Below are positions 1-8,029 of a DNA stretch of 64,000 bases, piece by piece. The translations under genes and the position numbers were made by a program. Where the stretch lies: positions 434,001-498,000 of the forward strand of contig JAMLIK010000002.1 in assembly GCA_023954195.1 (NCBI GenBank), given 5' to 3'. The stretch's first letter is position 1, and every line of letters starts with the position of its first letter. This DNA is from Xanthobacteraceae bacterium. Its GTDB lineage: Bacteria > Pseudomonadota > Alphaproteobacteria > Rhizobiales > Xanthobacteraceae. The notes beneath the pieces were generated by a model that did no database searches, was not told where the DNA came from, and saw only the letters and a list, made by a program, of their open reading frames with translations.

Positions 1-768
1 AACGGCGCGGCGATGGGCCCCGACGGCAAGATCTACGTCTGCAACAACGGCGGCTTTTCCTGGATTCCCTCGCGTGGCACCATGATGCCGGGCGCGCCGG
101 CGGCGCATGAATATATTGGCGGCTCGATCCAGCGCGTCGATCTTGCCACCGGCCGGGTCGAGACCCTGGCGGAGCGCTGCGGCGAGCATCCCCTGAAAGG
201 GCCGAACGATCTGGTGTTCGACAGGCAGGGCGGGCTGTGGTTCTCCGATCTCGGCAAGCGCCGCGCCCGCGACATGGATGTCGGCGCGGTCTATTACATG
301 AAGCCGAACGCCGGCGAGGTGGTGGAAGCGGTGTTCGGCATGCTGCCGGCCAACGGTATCGGCCTGTCGCCGGACGAGAACACCGTCTATGTCGCGGAGA
401 CGCCGACCGCGCGGCTGTGGGCCTACGATCTGGCGGCGCGCGGCGAGGTGAAGCCGGGCGACGTGATCTATCGCGGCGAGCGCGGCAGGCCGATCTGCGG
501 CCTCGGCGGCTATCAGATGTTCCACTCGCTGGCGGTGGAAGCCGCCGGCAATGTCTGCGTCGCCACGCTGATTTCCGGCTGCATCTCGGTGATCGCGCCG
601 GATGGCTCGCTGGTGGAACAGGTCGAGACCGGCGACCGCGTCACCACCAACGTCGCCTTCGGCGGCCCGGAATTGAAAACCGCCTACATCACGCTGTCGG
701 GGCGCGGCGAATTGATCGCGATGGACTGGCCGCGCGGCGGCCTGCCGCTGAATTTTTTGAACAAGTGA
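1..768 (+). CDS. SMP-30/gluconolactonase family protein (5' end outside window)
   Basis: The reading frame is open from base 1, so the gene is truncated by the window edge; the first internal Met is at base 13. The product is a six-bladed beta-propeller of the SMP-30/gluconolactonase/LRE type, a family of metal-dependent lactonases and esterases. Visible blade motifs are GPNDLVFD, NGIGLSPDENTVYVAET and HSLAVEAAGNVCVA. The Asn of the central metal site (in ANGIG) is kept. The position that is usually Asp in the next blade (PDGxxxD) reads FHSLAVE, so the metal site may be altered or the enzyme specialised. The substrate cannot be predicted. It lies upstream of, and on the same strand as, an acetyltransferase and a GMC oxidoreductase. 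Confidence 0.85.
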   Translation, partial: NGAAMGPDGKIYVCNNGGFSWIPSRGTMMPGAPAAHEYIGGSIQRVDLATGRVETLAERCGEHPLKGPNDLVFDRQGGLWFSDLGKRRARDMDVGAVYYMKPNAGEVVEAVFGMLPANGIGLSPDENTVYVAETPTARLWAYDLAARGEVKPGDVIYRGERGRPICGLGGYQMFHSLAVEAAGNVCVATLISGCISVIAPDGSLVEQVETGDRVTTNVAFGGPELKTAYITLSGRGELIAMDWPRGGLPLNFLNK

Positions 769-799
769 AGATGGCACGGGGCGATCAGCACGCGCGGCT

Positions 800-877
800 G
801 TCATCGTCCGCGAAGGCGGACGATCCAGTAACCCCTGTCACGGAATACTGGATGTCCCGCCTTCGCGGGGCATGACG
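800..877. repeat. Dispersed palindromic repeat, family C
   Basis: Two hairpins in tandem. The first has the stem TCGTCCGC/GCGGACGA and the second has CCCGC/GCGGG around CTTCG. They are linked by a GTCACGGAATACTGGAT segment. A related half-copy lies at 43869-43908. It fills most of the gap between the SMP-30 gene and the acetyltransferase gene, and folds on either strand. It is probably a non-coding mobile palindrome of the kind scattered through related genomes, and may act as an mRNA end stabiliser or terminator. Confidence 0.6.
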
Positions 878-900
878 GCGACCGGAAAAAAGGAACGAAG

Positions 901-1494
901 ATGCCCTGGCTGCAACCCGTCACCTTGAAGGGCGAACACGCCTCGCTTGAACCGCTGGCGCATGGCCATCGCGAGGGCCTGATCGAGGCCGTCAAGGACG
1001 GCGAACTGTGGACGCTGTGGTACACCGCGATCCCCGCGCCCGACAAAATGGAAGCCGAGATCGCGCGCCGCCTCGACCTGCAAGACAAGGGCGCGATGCT
1101 GCCGTTCACGGTGAAGGACGCCGAGGGCCGGATCGCCGGCATGACCACCTATATGAACGTCGATGCCGCGAACCGCCGGGTCGAGATCGGCTCCACCTGG
1201 TACGCCAGGCGGGTGCAGCGCTCCCCGCTCAACACCCAATGCAAGCTGCTGCTGCTGACGCATGCGTTCGAGACGCTGGATTGCATCGCGGTCGAGTTCC
1301 GCACGCACTTCTTCAATCACCAGTCGCGGCGCGGCATCGAGCGGCTCGGCGCCAAGCAGGACGGCATCCTGCGCAATCACAGCATTTCGCCGAACGGCAC
1401 GTTGCGCGATACCGTGGTGTTCAGCATCATCGCCTCGGAATGGCCGACGGCGAAGGCGCATCTTTCGTATCAATTGAATGACAGAGTGCGGTAG
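901..1494 (+). CDS. GNAT family N-acetyltransferase (RimJ/RimL-like)
   Basis: A 197-residue protein of the RimJ/RimL-type GNAT fold, which transfers acetyl from acetyl-CoA to an amine. The central EIGSTWY strand followed by a QCKLLLLTHAFE helix matches the acetyl-CoA pyrophosphate-binding region of the family. NHQSRRGIERLGAKQDGILR is the usual C-terminal 'N-x-x-S-x-x-x-I-E-R-L-G' motif. An AAGGA Shine-Dalgarno sits six bases before the ATG. In many family members this group acetylates protein N termini or small molecules; the substrate here is unknown. It is followed 15 bp later by a GMC oxidoreductase, so the two may be co-transcribed. Confidence 0.88.
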   Translation: MPWLQPVTLKGEHASLEPLAHGHREGLIEAVKDGELWTLWYTAIPAPDKMEAEIARRLDLQDKGAMLPFTVKDAEGRIAGMTTYMNVDAANRRVEIGSTWYARRVQRSPLNTQCKLLLLTHAFETLDCIAVEFRTHFFNHQSRRGIERLGAKQDGILRNHSISPNGTLRDTVVFSIIASEWPTAKAHLSYQLNDRVR

Positions 1495-1509
1495 CCCCGC
1501 CAAGGCAAG

Positions 1510-3156
1510 ATGGACACCTTCGATTATGTGATCGTCGGCGCGGGCTCCGCCGGATGCGTGCTCGCCAATCGCCTGAGCGAGGACGCGGGCGTCACGATTT
1601 GCGTGCTGGAAGCGGGGCCGCGCGACTGGCACCCGTACATCCACCTGCCGGCCGGCTTCATCAAGACGTTCTACGATCCGAAGATCAACTGGTGCTATTC
1701 GCAGGAGCCCGGACCGTGGACGGCGGGACGCCGTATCTTCGCGCCGCGCGGCAAGACGCTGGGCGGCTCCAGTTCGATCAACGGCCACATCTACAATCGC
1801 GGCCAGCATCAGGATTTCGACACCTGGGCGCAACTCGGCAACCGCGGCTGGGGCTATCCCGACGTGCTGCCGTATTTCCGGCGGCTGGAGCGGCGGATCG
1901 GCGAGGGCGAGGACGCCTATCGCGGCCGCGACGGCGGCCTGACCGTCACCGACATCGGCTGGCGCGATCCGCTGTGCGACGCCTTCATCGAAGGCGCGGT
2001 CAGCCTCGGGATTCCGCGCAACCCGGACTACAACGGCCGGACGCAGGAGGGCGTGTCTTACGCCCAGCGCACCATCCACAACGGCCGCCGGGTCAGCGCG
2101 GCGACGGCCTTCCTGCATCCAGCGATCAAGCGCGGCAACGTCCGCGTCATCACACACGCGCATGCGACCAATGTGGTGTTCGACGGCAAGCGCGCGGTCG
2201 GCGTGCGCTACGCCAGGGGCGGGCGCGGCGGCGCGATGCGCGAGGTGCGGGCGCGCAGGGAGGTGATCCTGTGCGGCGGCGCGTATAATTCCCCGCAGCT
2301 TCTGCAACTCTCCGGCGTCGGCGATCCGGCGCTGCTGCGATCGCTCGGGCTCGATGTGCGTCACGCGCTGCAAGGCGTCGGCGAGGGCCTGCAGGATCAC
2401 TACGCGCCGCGTTCGGTGGCGCGGGTCAAGAATATCAGGACCATCAACGAGCGCGCGCGCGGATTCAACCTGGCGTTGGAAGCGATCAAGTGGGCGACGA
2501 CGCGGCGCGGCATTCTCGCGCTGTCGCCGACCATGGTCTATTGCTTCTGGCATTCCGGCGAGACCACCGAAAGCTCCGACCTGCAACTGACCTTCACGCC
2601 GGCGAGCTACAAGGAGGGCGTGCAGGGCCAGTTAGAGGGCGAGCCGGGCATGACGGTCGCCTCATGGCAGCAGCGGCCGGAAAGCCGCGGCTACGTGCGC
2701 TGCCGCAGCACCGATCCGTTCGAGGCGCCGCTGATCCAGACCAATTACCTCGACGCCGAACTCGACCGCCGCGTCGTCGTCGCCGGCATGAAGCTGGCGC
2801 GGCGGCTGCTCGCCTCGACGCCGCTCGCGCCCTATTACGCGCGCGAGGATTTTCCGGGACCGGGCGTGGTGACCGACGACGAATTCCTCGCGGCGGCGGC
2901 CGCGCGCGGCACCACCACGTTTCATCCCGGCTGCACCTGCCGCATGGGGCCGGCAGCCGCGCCATGGGCGGTGGTCGACGACCGGTTGCGCGTCCACGGG
3001 CTGGACGGCCTGCGCGTGGTCGACGCCTCGATCATGCCGCGCATGATCTCCGCCAACCTCAACGCCTCCACCATGATGATCGCCGACAAGGCGTCGGATT
3101 TCATTCGGGGGAGGGAGGGGCTGGAAAGCGCGGCTCTTGGCGCGGCGTCGGTCTGA
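1510..3156 (+). CDS. GMC family FAD-dependent oxidoreductase (choline/alcohol dehydrogenase-like)
   Basis: A 548-residue flavoenzyme of the glucose-methanol-choline family, which oxidises primary alcohols. The N-terminal FAD Rossmann motif GAGSAG is at residues 10-15. The first GMC signature region is GGSSSINGHIYNRG near residue 87. The C terminus carries HPGCTCRMG (active-site His) and ANLNASTMMIADKASD (second conserved active-site region). Full length for the family. No signal peptide, so cytosolic or peripheral. It resembles BetA-type choline dehydrogenases, but many paralogues act on other alcohols, so no substrate is assigned. Short spacing after the acetyltransferase suggests a common transcript. 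A palindromic repeat lies directly downstream. Confidence 0.92.
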   Translation: MDTFDYVIVGAGSAGCVLANRLSEDAGVTICVLEAGPRDWHPYIHLPAGFIKTFYDPKINWCYSQEPGPWTAGRRIFAPRGKTLGGSSSINGHIYNRGQHQDFDTWAQLGNRGWGYPDVLPYFRRLERRIGEGEDAYRGRDGGLTVTDIGWRDPLCDAFIEGAVSLGIPRNPDYNGRTQEGVSYAQRTIHNGRRVSAATAFLHPAIKRGNVRVITHAHATNVVFDGKRAVGVRYARGGRGGAMREVRARREVILCGGAYNSPQLLQLSGVGDPALLRSLGLDVRHALQGVGEGLQDHYAPRSVARVKNIRTINERARGFNLALEAIKWATTRRGILALSPTMVYCFWHSGETTESSDLQLTFTPASYKEGVQGQLEGEPGMTVASWQQRPESRGYVRCRSTDPFEAPLIQTNYLDAELDRRVVVAGMKLARRLLASTPLAPYYAREDFPGPGVVTDDEFLAAAAARGTTTFHPGCTCRMGPAAAPWAVVDDRLRVHGLDGLRVVDASIMPRMISANLNASTMMIADKASDFIRGREGLESAALGAASV

Positions 3157-3197
3157 AAGTCTGACTGGAAATCTGCCGGGATCTTCCACACGAAAAT

Positions 3198-3318
3198 CGT
3201 CGTCCCCGCGCAGGCGGGGACCCATACGCCGCAGCGATTCGGCTCCATCGACTGAGGTGTGGTTGTCTATAACAACCAATGCCAGGGGTTATGGGTCCCC
3301 GCCTGCGCGGGGACGACG
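3198..3318 (+). repeat. MITE-like palindromic element, family A, copy 1
   Basis: A 121-bp element whose ends are near-perfect inverted repeats (CGTCGTCCCCGCGCAGGCGG and its complement). The core contains CCATACGCCGCAGC and CCAGGGGTTATGG. The same ends and core recur in opposite orientation at 5267-5386, and in an expanded form at 57429-57585. No coding capacity. The length, terminal inverted repeats and multiple copies resemble a non-autonomous miniature element, though no target-site duplication could be confirmed by eye. Confidence 0.7.
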
Positions 3319-3384
3319 CCGAGGTTGTTTGGGCACTTTGCGATGGCGCGGAAATGAACCGTCAAGCCCCAAACGCATCCTGCG

Positions 3385-3564
3385 CTACTCCGGCCATCGC
3401 GCGATGAAGCCTTTGCGCAGATACGGTTCGATCTTGTCCCACTCCTCGATAGCTTTCGCGCGGAACGCCGGGTCGGCGGGTTTGAGCGGAGTGCGGATCA
3501 GGTGCGTCGTGTTGATCTCGTCGATCTCGGTAGCTGTCAGCACGCGATCGCGCGATTTTTCCAT
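3385..3564 (-). CDS. Small conserved-looking hypothetical protein
   Basis: A 59-residue soluble protein beginning MEKSRDRVLTATEIDEINTT and ending in WDKIEPYLRKGFIARWPE. The ATG at 3564 is chosen because GGAG lies six bases upstream; longer in-frame starts have no such site. The mixed, charged composition looks like a real protein, unlike the Arg/Ala-rich shadow frames around it. It starts 99 bp after the monooxygenase stop on the same strand and could be its co-transcribed partner. I do not recognise the family. Confidence 0.55.
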   Translation of the reverse strand: MEKSRDRVLTATEIDEINTTHLIRTPLKPADPAFRAKAIEEWDKIEPYLRKGFIARWPE

Positions 3565-3663
3565 GCGGCACTCCGGGAGGTGAGTGAAACTGCCATAGCA
3601 GCCGTGCCGCCGCTGGCGGGTCACGTCTTGTTGCGCTTCGTTTCAATCAGCCCGCGCCGCCGC

Positions 3664-5166
3664 CTACTCATACACGAACGCCGCGTCCTTGAGGTCGATC
3701 TGCGGAAATTCGTCCTTCTCGGCCCAGTAGTCCTGATTGTGCTGCCACTCCGGCTTGTCGCCCCGCTTCGGCAGCAGATGCATGCCGCGCATCATGTAGC
3801 CGGGATTGAAGTTCTCCTGATCGAGCCAGTCGAGCAGCGGCATGTCCTTGTCCTCGGGCCGCAGCGCCGGCGTCACCTTGCGCGCGCCGATCGCCTTCAT
3901 GTGGTTGAGCAGGGCGCAGACGAAATCGGCGACGAGGTCGACGCGCAAGGTCCAGCTGGCGCGGAAATAGCCGAACACCCAGACCAGGTTCGGCACGCCG
4001 GTGAACATCATGCCGCGATAGGTCACGGTGTCGGCGAAGTCGAGCGGCTTGCCGTCGATCGAGAACGCGATGTCGCCGGTCGGCAGCAGGTTGAAGCCGG
4101 TGGCGGTGACGATGATGTCGGCCTCCAGCGTCTTGCCGGATTTCAGGAGGATGCCGGTTTCGGTGAAGCGTTCGATCTCGTCGGTGACCACCGACGCCTT
4201 GCCGGACGCGATGCCCTTGAACAGGTCGCCGTCGGGAATGAAGGCGATGCGTTGCCGCCACGGCCGGTAGCGCGGTGTGAAATGGGTCTTGATGTCGTAG
4301 TCCGGCCCGAGATAGGCGACGACGCCGGCCATCAGATCCTGCTTCGCGCCCTCCGGGTCCTTGAAGGTCTTGCGGGTGAAGGCGTCCTGCTCGTACAGGA
4401 TCTTGCGGCGGACGATCTCGTGGATCCACGATTCATCCACTTGCAGCCGGCGCAACTCGTCGGCGATCTCGATGGCGTTGCGGCCGACGCGGAAGTAGGT
4501 CGGCGAGCGTTGCAGCATGGTGACGTGCGCGCAATCGTCGGCGATGTTCGGCACCAGGGTCGCGGCGGTGGCGCCGGAGCCGATCACGATCACCTTCTTG
4601 TCCTTGTAGTCGAGGTCTTCCGGCCATTTCTGCGGGTGCACGATGCGGCCCTTGAAGGACGCCATCTCCGGCCACTCCGGAGTATAGCCCTCGGTGTGGC
4701 GATAGTAGCCTTGGCACATCCAGAAGAAATTGGCGGTGAGGCGCAGCCGCTCGCCGGTGTCGGCGCGCTCGGCGATGATGGTCCAGACATTGTCGGCGTT
4801 CGACCAGTCGGCGCTGAGAATGCGGTGCTGGTAGCGGATGTACCGGGCGAGGTCGTTCTCGTCGATCACCTCGCCCATGTATTTCAAGATTTCGGCGGCG
4901 GTGGCGATCGGCGCGCCAACCCACGGCTTGAAGCGATAGCCGAAGGTGTAGAGGTCGCTGTCGGAGCGGATGCCGGGATAGCGGTGCGTCCACCAGGTGC
5001 CGCCGAAATGATCCTGAGCCTCCAGAATCACGAAGCTGGTGCCCGGACATTGCGTGGTCAGGTGATAGGCCGCGCCGACGCCGGAAATGCCGGCGCCGAC
5101 GATCAGCACGTCGAAGTGTTCGGCTGCGAGAGAGGGGGCCGGCTCGACCTTGCTTTGCACATTCAC
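3664..5166 (-). CDS. Baeyer-Villiger-type flavin monooxygenase
   Basis: About 500 residues with two Rossmann motifs: GAGISG (FAD, residues ~24-29) and GSGATA (NADPH, ~196-201). Between them FKGRIVHPQKW (~171-181) matches the type I Baeyer-Villiger fingerprint F-x-G-x-x-x-H-x-x-x-W. Such enzymes insert oxygen next to a ketone to give an ester or lactone, using NADPH and O2. The GTG at 5166 is preferred because GAGGAG lies eight bases upstream; an in-frame TTG at 5193 sits before that site and is a poor start. The gene and the small gene after it are bracketed by inverted copies of a palindromic element. The ketone substrate is unknown. Confidence 0.88.
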   Translation of the reverse strand: MNVQSKVEPAPSLAAEHFDVLIVGAGISGVGAAYHLTTQCPGTSFVILEAQDHFGGTWWTHRYPGIRSDSDLYTFGYRFKPWVGAPIATAAEILKYMGEVIDENDLARYIRYQHRILSADWSNADNVWTIIAERADTGERLRLTANFFWMCQGYYRHTEGYTPEWPEMASFKGRIVHPQKWPEDLDYKDKKVIVIGSGATAATLVPNIADDCAHVTMLQRSPTYFRVGRNAIEIADELRRLQVDESWIHEIVRRKILYEQDAFTRKTFKDPEGAKQDLMAGVVAYLGPDYDIKTHFTPRYRPWRQRIAFIPDGDLFKGIASGKASVVTDEIERFTETGILLKSGKTLEADIIVTATGFNLLPTGDIAFSIDGKPLDFADTVTYRGMMFTGVPNLVWVFGYFRASWTLRVDLVADFVCALLNHMKAIGARKVTPALRPEDKDMPLLDWLDQENFNPGYMMRGMHLLPKRGDKPEWQHNQDYWAEKDEFPQIDLKDAAFVYE

Positions 5167-5266
5167 GGCGGCAGCCTCCTCAATCAGAGTCAATCCGGAT
5201 TTCGCAACTGTCGTCGTCCGCCGACGCCGTATCTTGCGCGGAGATGCTACAGAGCGTTGTCTCGAT

Positions 5267-5386
5267 GTCGTCCCCGCGCAGGCGGGGACCCATGACCGCT
5301 GGCGCTAGTTGCTATAAATGACCTCGCCCTTGGTGATCGGGCCGAACTGCTGCGGCGTATGGGTCCCCGCCTGCGCGGGGACGACG
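5267..5386 (-). repeat. MITE-like palindromic element, family A, copy 2 (inverted)
   Basis: A 120-bp element with the same ends as copy 1 (GTCGTCCCCGCGCAGG and its complement). Its core matches copy 1 only when read on the minus strand (CCATACGCCGCAGC followed by AGTTCGG). It therefore lies in opposite orientation to copy 1, with the monooxygenase block between them. The core has drifted more than the termini, consistent with an old insertion whose hairpin ends are conserved. Confidence 0.7.
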
Positions 5387-5433
5387 TTTTTCGTGTTGCG
5401 AGTTCGTCTACAAAACGAGTCCTGCAACCCGCC

Positions 5434-6276
5434 TCACACCTCGCGGCGGCTGAGGAAGGCGAGGCGCTCGAACAGATGGACGTCCTGCTCGTTCTTCAGA
5501 AGCGCGCCGTGCAGCGGCGGGATCAGCTTGCGCGGGTCGCGCTCGCGCAGCATTTCGGGGGTGAATTCCTCGTTGAGCAGCAGCTTGAGCCAGTCCAGCA
5601 GTTCGGAGGTCGAGGGCTTCTTCTTCAGGCCCGGCACGTCGCGGACCTCGAAGAAGATTTTCAGCGCTTCCTGCACCAGCCGCTTCTGGATGTCGGGGAA
5701 GTGGACGTCGACGATCCGCGCCATCGTTTCCTGATCGGGGAACTTGATGTAGTGGAAGAAACAGCGGCGCAGGAAGGCGTCCGGCAGTTCCTTCTCGTTG
5801 TTGGAGGTAATCATGACGATCGGGCGTTCCTTCGCCTTGATCGTCTCGCCGGTCTCGTAGACGTAGAACTCCATGCGATCGAGTTCCAGCAGTAGGTCGT
5901 TAGGGAACTCGATGTCGGCCTTGTCGATCTCGTCGATCAAGAGCACCGGGCGCTTGGCGTGGGTGAAGGCCTCCCACAATTTGCCGCGCTTGATGTAGTT
6001 GGAGATATCGGACACACGGGCGTCGCCGAGCTGGCTGTCACGCAGCCGCGACACCGCGTCGTACTCGTACAGACCCTGCTGCGCCTTGGTGGTGGACTTG
6101 ATATGCCAGGTCAGGAGCGGCGCGCCGATCGCCTTGGCGACTTCCTCGGCCAGCACCGTCTTGCCGGTGCCGGGCTCGCCCTTCACCAGCAACGGGCGTT
6201 CGAGCACGATGGCGGCGTTGACCGCGACCTTGAGATCCTCGGTCGCGACGTAGTCTTGGGTGCCGGTAAACTTCAT
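5434..6276 (-). CDS. MoxR-family AAA+ ATPase
   Basis: A 280-residue AAA+ ATPase. Walker A is GEPGTGKT at residues 33-40 and Walker B is VLLIDEID at 111-118, with sensor region VMITSNNEKELPDAFLRRC. MoxR/CoxD-type ATPases act as chaperones that insert cofactors or activate protein complexes, usually with a VWA-domain partner. That partner is encoded 0.5 kb away on the other strand (6790-7965). The ATG at 6276 begins the conserved MKFTGTQDYVAT; upstream in-frame codons run antisense through the small membrane gene and are spurious. The C terminus contains a basic segment (LRERDPRKLIPP) typical of the family. Confidence 0.9.
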   Translation of the reverse strand: MKFTGTQDYVATEDLKVAVNAAIVLERPLLVKGEPGTGKTVLAEEVAKAIGAPLLTWHIKSTTKAQQGLYEYDAVSRLRDSQLGDARVSDISNYIKRGKLWEAFTHAKRPVLLIDEIDKADIEFPNDLLLELDRMEFYVYETGETIKAKERPIVMITSNNEKELPDAFLRRCFFHYIKFPDQETMARIVDVHFPDIQKRLVQEALKIFFEVRDVPGLKKKPSTSELLDWLKLLLNEEFTPEMLRERDPRKLIPPLHGALLKNEQDVHLFERLAFLSRREV

Positions 6277-6374
6277 CGATGGATGCCTTGCTGCTTTCAC
6301 GAATGGAGGCGCGACGCGCGCCCCCGGACACGCAGCGGCCGCCCTGCGGCGGCCGTTGCCGGGTTGTTGGAAAC

Positions 6375-6626
6375 TCAAGCGCGTCTTATCAGCGACAGGA
6401 TCACCAGGACGATGATGCCGCCGATCGCCGCGTTGACGATTTCCGCGATCACGCCGCCGCCGATCACGATGCCGAGCCGCGGCAGAAGCCAGCCCGCGAC
6501 CACCGCCCCGACAATGCCGACGATGATGTTGCCGAGCAGGCCGAGGCCGGCGCCCTTCACGATCAGACCCGCGAGCCAGCCGGCAATCGCGCCGACGATC
6601 AGCCAGACGATAATTCCCATGGTCAT
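6375..6626 (-). CDS. GlsB/YeaQ/YmgE family stress-response membrane protein
   Basis: An 83-residue, Gly/Ile/Val-rich protein with three predicted transmembrane segments. The opening MTMGIIVWLIVGAIAGWLAG and the LGLLGNIIVGIVGAVVAGWL segment are characteristic of the 'transglycosylase-associated' (YeaQ/YmgE) family, small inner-membrane proteins induced by stress; the molecular role is not established. It sits between the divergent MoxR and VWA genes, transcribed toward MoxR, with a 98-bp gap, so co-transcription is possible. Confidence 0.85.
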   Translation of the reverse strand: MTMGIIVWLIVGAIAGWLAGLIVKGAGLGLLGNIIVGIVGAVVAGWLLPRLGIVIGGGVIAEIVNAAIGGIIVLVILSLIRRA

Positions 6627-6680
6627 CCCCGATGTTGCCGCGATCAGGTTCCTCGCCGCGGTCCGCGCCGGCCAACTTTA

Positions 6681-6732
6681 GAGCATGATCCCGGAAAGTG
6701 GAAACCGGTTTTCGGGCGGGATTCTCGTCATG
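6681..6732. repeat. Dispersed imperfect palindrome with GAGCATGATC...GTCATG ends
   Basis: The sequence GAGCATGATCCCGGAAAGTG followed by GAAACCGGTTTTCGGGCGGGATTCTCGTCATG-like bases is an imperfect palindrome centred on AAACCGGTTT. It closely resembles a short intergenic repeat that I recall as common in Bradyrhizobium-type genomes (recollection, not a search). It ends 57 bp before the chosen VWA start. An in-frame ATG inside it (6685) is therefore unlikely to be the real start. Confidence 0.55.
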
Positions 6733-6789
6733 GCGGCCCTGATGGCCGGCCCCCTTGACGAAAGCGCGCGGGCGCGCAATCTGCTACCC

Positions 6790-7965
6790 ATGTTTCTGCA
6801 ATTCTTCACCGCTTTGCGCGATGCCCAGGTCCCCGTCACCCTGCGGGAATATCTGACGCTGATGGAGGCCCTCGACGCCGATCTGGCCGGCCAGAGCGTC
6901 GAGGATTTTTACTATTTGTCGCGCGCCGCGCTGGTCAAGGACGAGCGCAACCTCGACAAGTTCGACCGGGTGTTCGGGGCCACCTTCAAGGGGCTGGAAA
7001 ATCTGCTCGACGCCATGGAGAAGGCGGAAATTCCCGCCGAGTGGCTGAAGAAGCTCGCCGAGAAGTACCTCACCGACGAGGAAAAGAAGCAGATCGAGGC
7101 GATGGGCTGGGACAAGCTCATGGAGACGTTGAAGAAACGTCTTGAGGAGCAGAAGAAGCGCCATCAGGGCGGCTCGAAGTGGATCGGCACCGCCGGCACC
7201 TCGCCGTTCGGCGCCCATGGCTACAACCCCGAGGGGGTGCGGATCGGCCAGGAAAAGAGCCGCCACAACCGCGCCGTGAAGGTCTGGGACAAGCGCGAGT
7301 TCAAGGACCTCGACGGCAATGTCGAGCTTGGCATCCGCAACATCAAGGTGGCGCTGCGACGCTTGCGCAAGTTCGCCCGCACCGGCGCGCCGGACGAGCT
7401 CGACCTCGACACCACCATCAAGGAAACCGCCAATCACGGCTATCTCGACGTGCATATGCGCCCGGAGCGGCGAAACGCGGTCAAGGTGCTGGTGTTCTTC
7501 GACATCGGCGGCTCGATGGACAGCCACATCGCGCAGGTCGAGGAACTGTTCTCGGCGGCCAAGACCGAATTCAAGCACATGGAATATTTTTACTTCCACA
7601 ATTGCCTCTATGAAGGCGTGTGGAAGCAGAACAAGCGCCGGTTCACCGACCGCACGCCGACCTGGGACGTGCTGCACAAGTACCCGCACGACTACAAGGT
7701 GGTGTTTGTCGGCGACGCTTCGATGTCGCCTTACGAGATCATGGTGCCGGGCGGCTCGGTCGAGCACGTCAACGAGGAGGCCGGCTCGGTCTGGCTGGAG
7801 CGGATCACCAGGACTTATCCGCACGCGGTCTGGCTCAATCCGGTGGCCAGGAAGCACTGGGATTACTCGGAATCCACCACGCTGATACGCCGGCTGTTCT
7901 CGGAGCGCATGTTCCCGCTGACCATCGAGGGGCTGGAAGGCGCGATGAAGGAGCTGGTGAGGTAG
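6790..7965 (+). CDS. VWA domain-containing CoxE-like protein
   Basis: A 391-residue protein with a helical N-terminal region and a C-terminal von Willebrand A domain. The metal-ion-dependent adhesion site reads VLVFFDIGGSMDSH, with the Asp at about residue 238. The canonical D-x-S-x-S is therefore D-I-G-G-S, a Gly at the first Ser. CoxE-type proteins partner with MoxR/CoxD ATPases in metal-cofactor or complex maturation, and the MoxR gene is just across the divergent region. Start chosen at MFLQFFTALRDAQVP because that is where family-like sequence begins; in-frame ATGs at 6685 and 6730 fall in or beside a dispersed repeat. Confidence 0.88.
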   Translation: MFLQFFTALRDAQVPVTLREYLTLMEALDADLAGQSVEDFYYLSRAALVKDERNLDKFDRVFGATFKGLENLLDAMEKAEIPAEWLKKLAEKYLTDEEKKQIEAMGWDKLMETLKKRLEEQKKRHQGGSKWIGTAGTSPFGAHGYNPEGVRIGQEKSRHNRAVKVWDKREFKDLDGNVELGIRNIKVALRRLRKFARTGAPDELDLDTTIKETANHGYLDVHMRPERRNAVKVLVFFDIGGSMDSHIAQVEELFSAAKTEFKHMEYFYFHNCLYEGVWKQNKRRFTDRTPTWDVLHKYPHDYKVVFVGDASMSPYEIMVPGGSVEHVNEEAGSVWLERITRTYPHAVWLNPVARKHWDYSESTTLIRRLFSERMFPLTIEGLEGAMKELVR

Positions 7966-8029
7966 ACTTGAAGGCGCCGCGGATGCGGCGGGGCGCCGCG
8001 TCGGGGACAAAGAGAAGGAATCAGACACC

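Noticed and set aside
838-2586. 582-codon open frame antisense to the acetyltransferase and GMC genes
   Set aside because: Typical GC-rich shadow frame; Arg/Ala/His-rich, no family motifs, and the plus-strand genes carry clear FAD and acetyl-CoA signatures.
3198-3318. CRISPR-like repeat
   Set aside because: Inverted repeats with a single core, not regularly spaced direct repeats with unique spacers.
3502-5295. 597-codon plus-strand frame over the monooxygenase
   Set aside because: Low-complexity shadow sequence; the minus strand has two Rossmann motifs and the Baeyer-Villiger fingerprint.
6685-6789. N-terminal extension of the VWA protein from the ATG at 6685
   Set aside because: This stretch is part of a dispersed palindrome and encodes non-homologous residues; family-like sequence begins at 6790.
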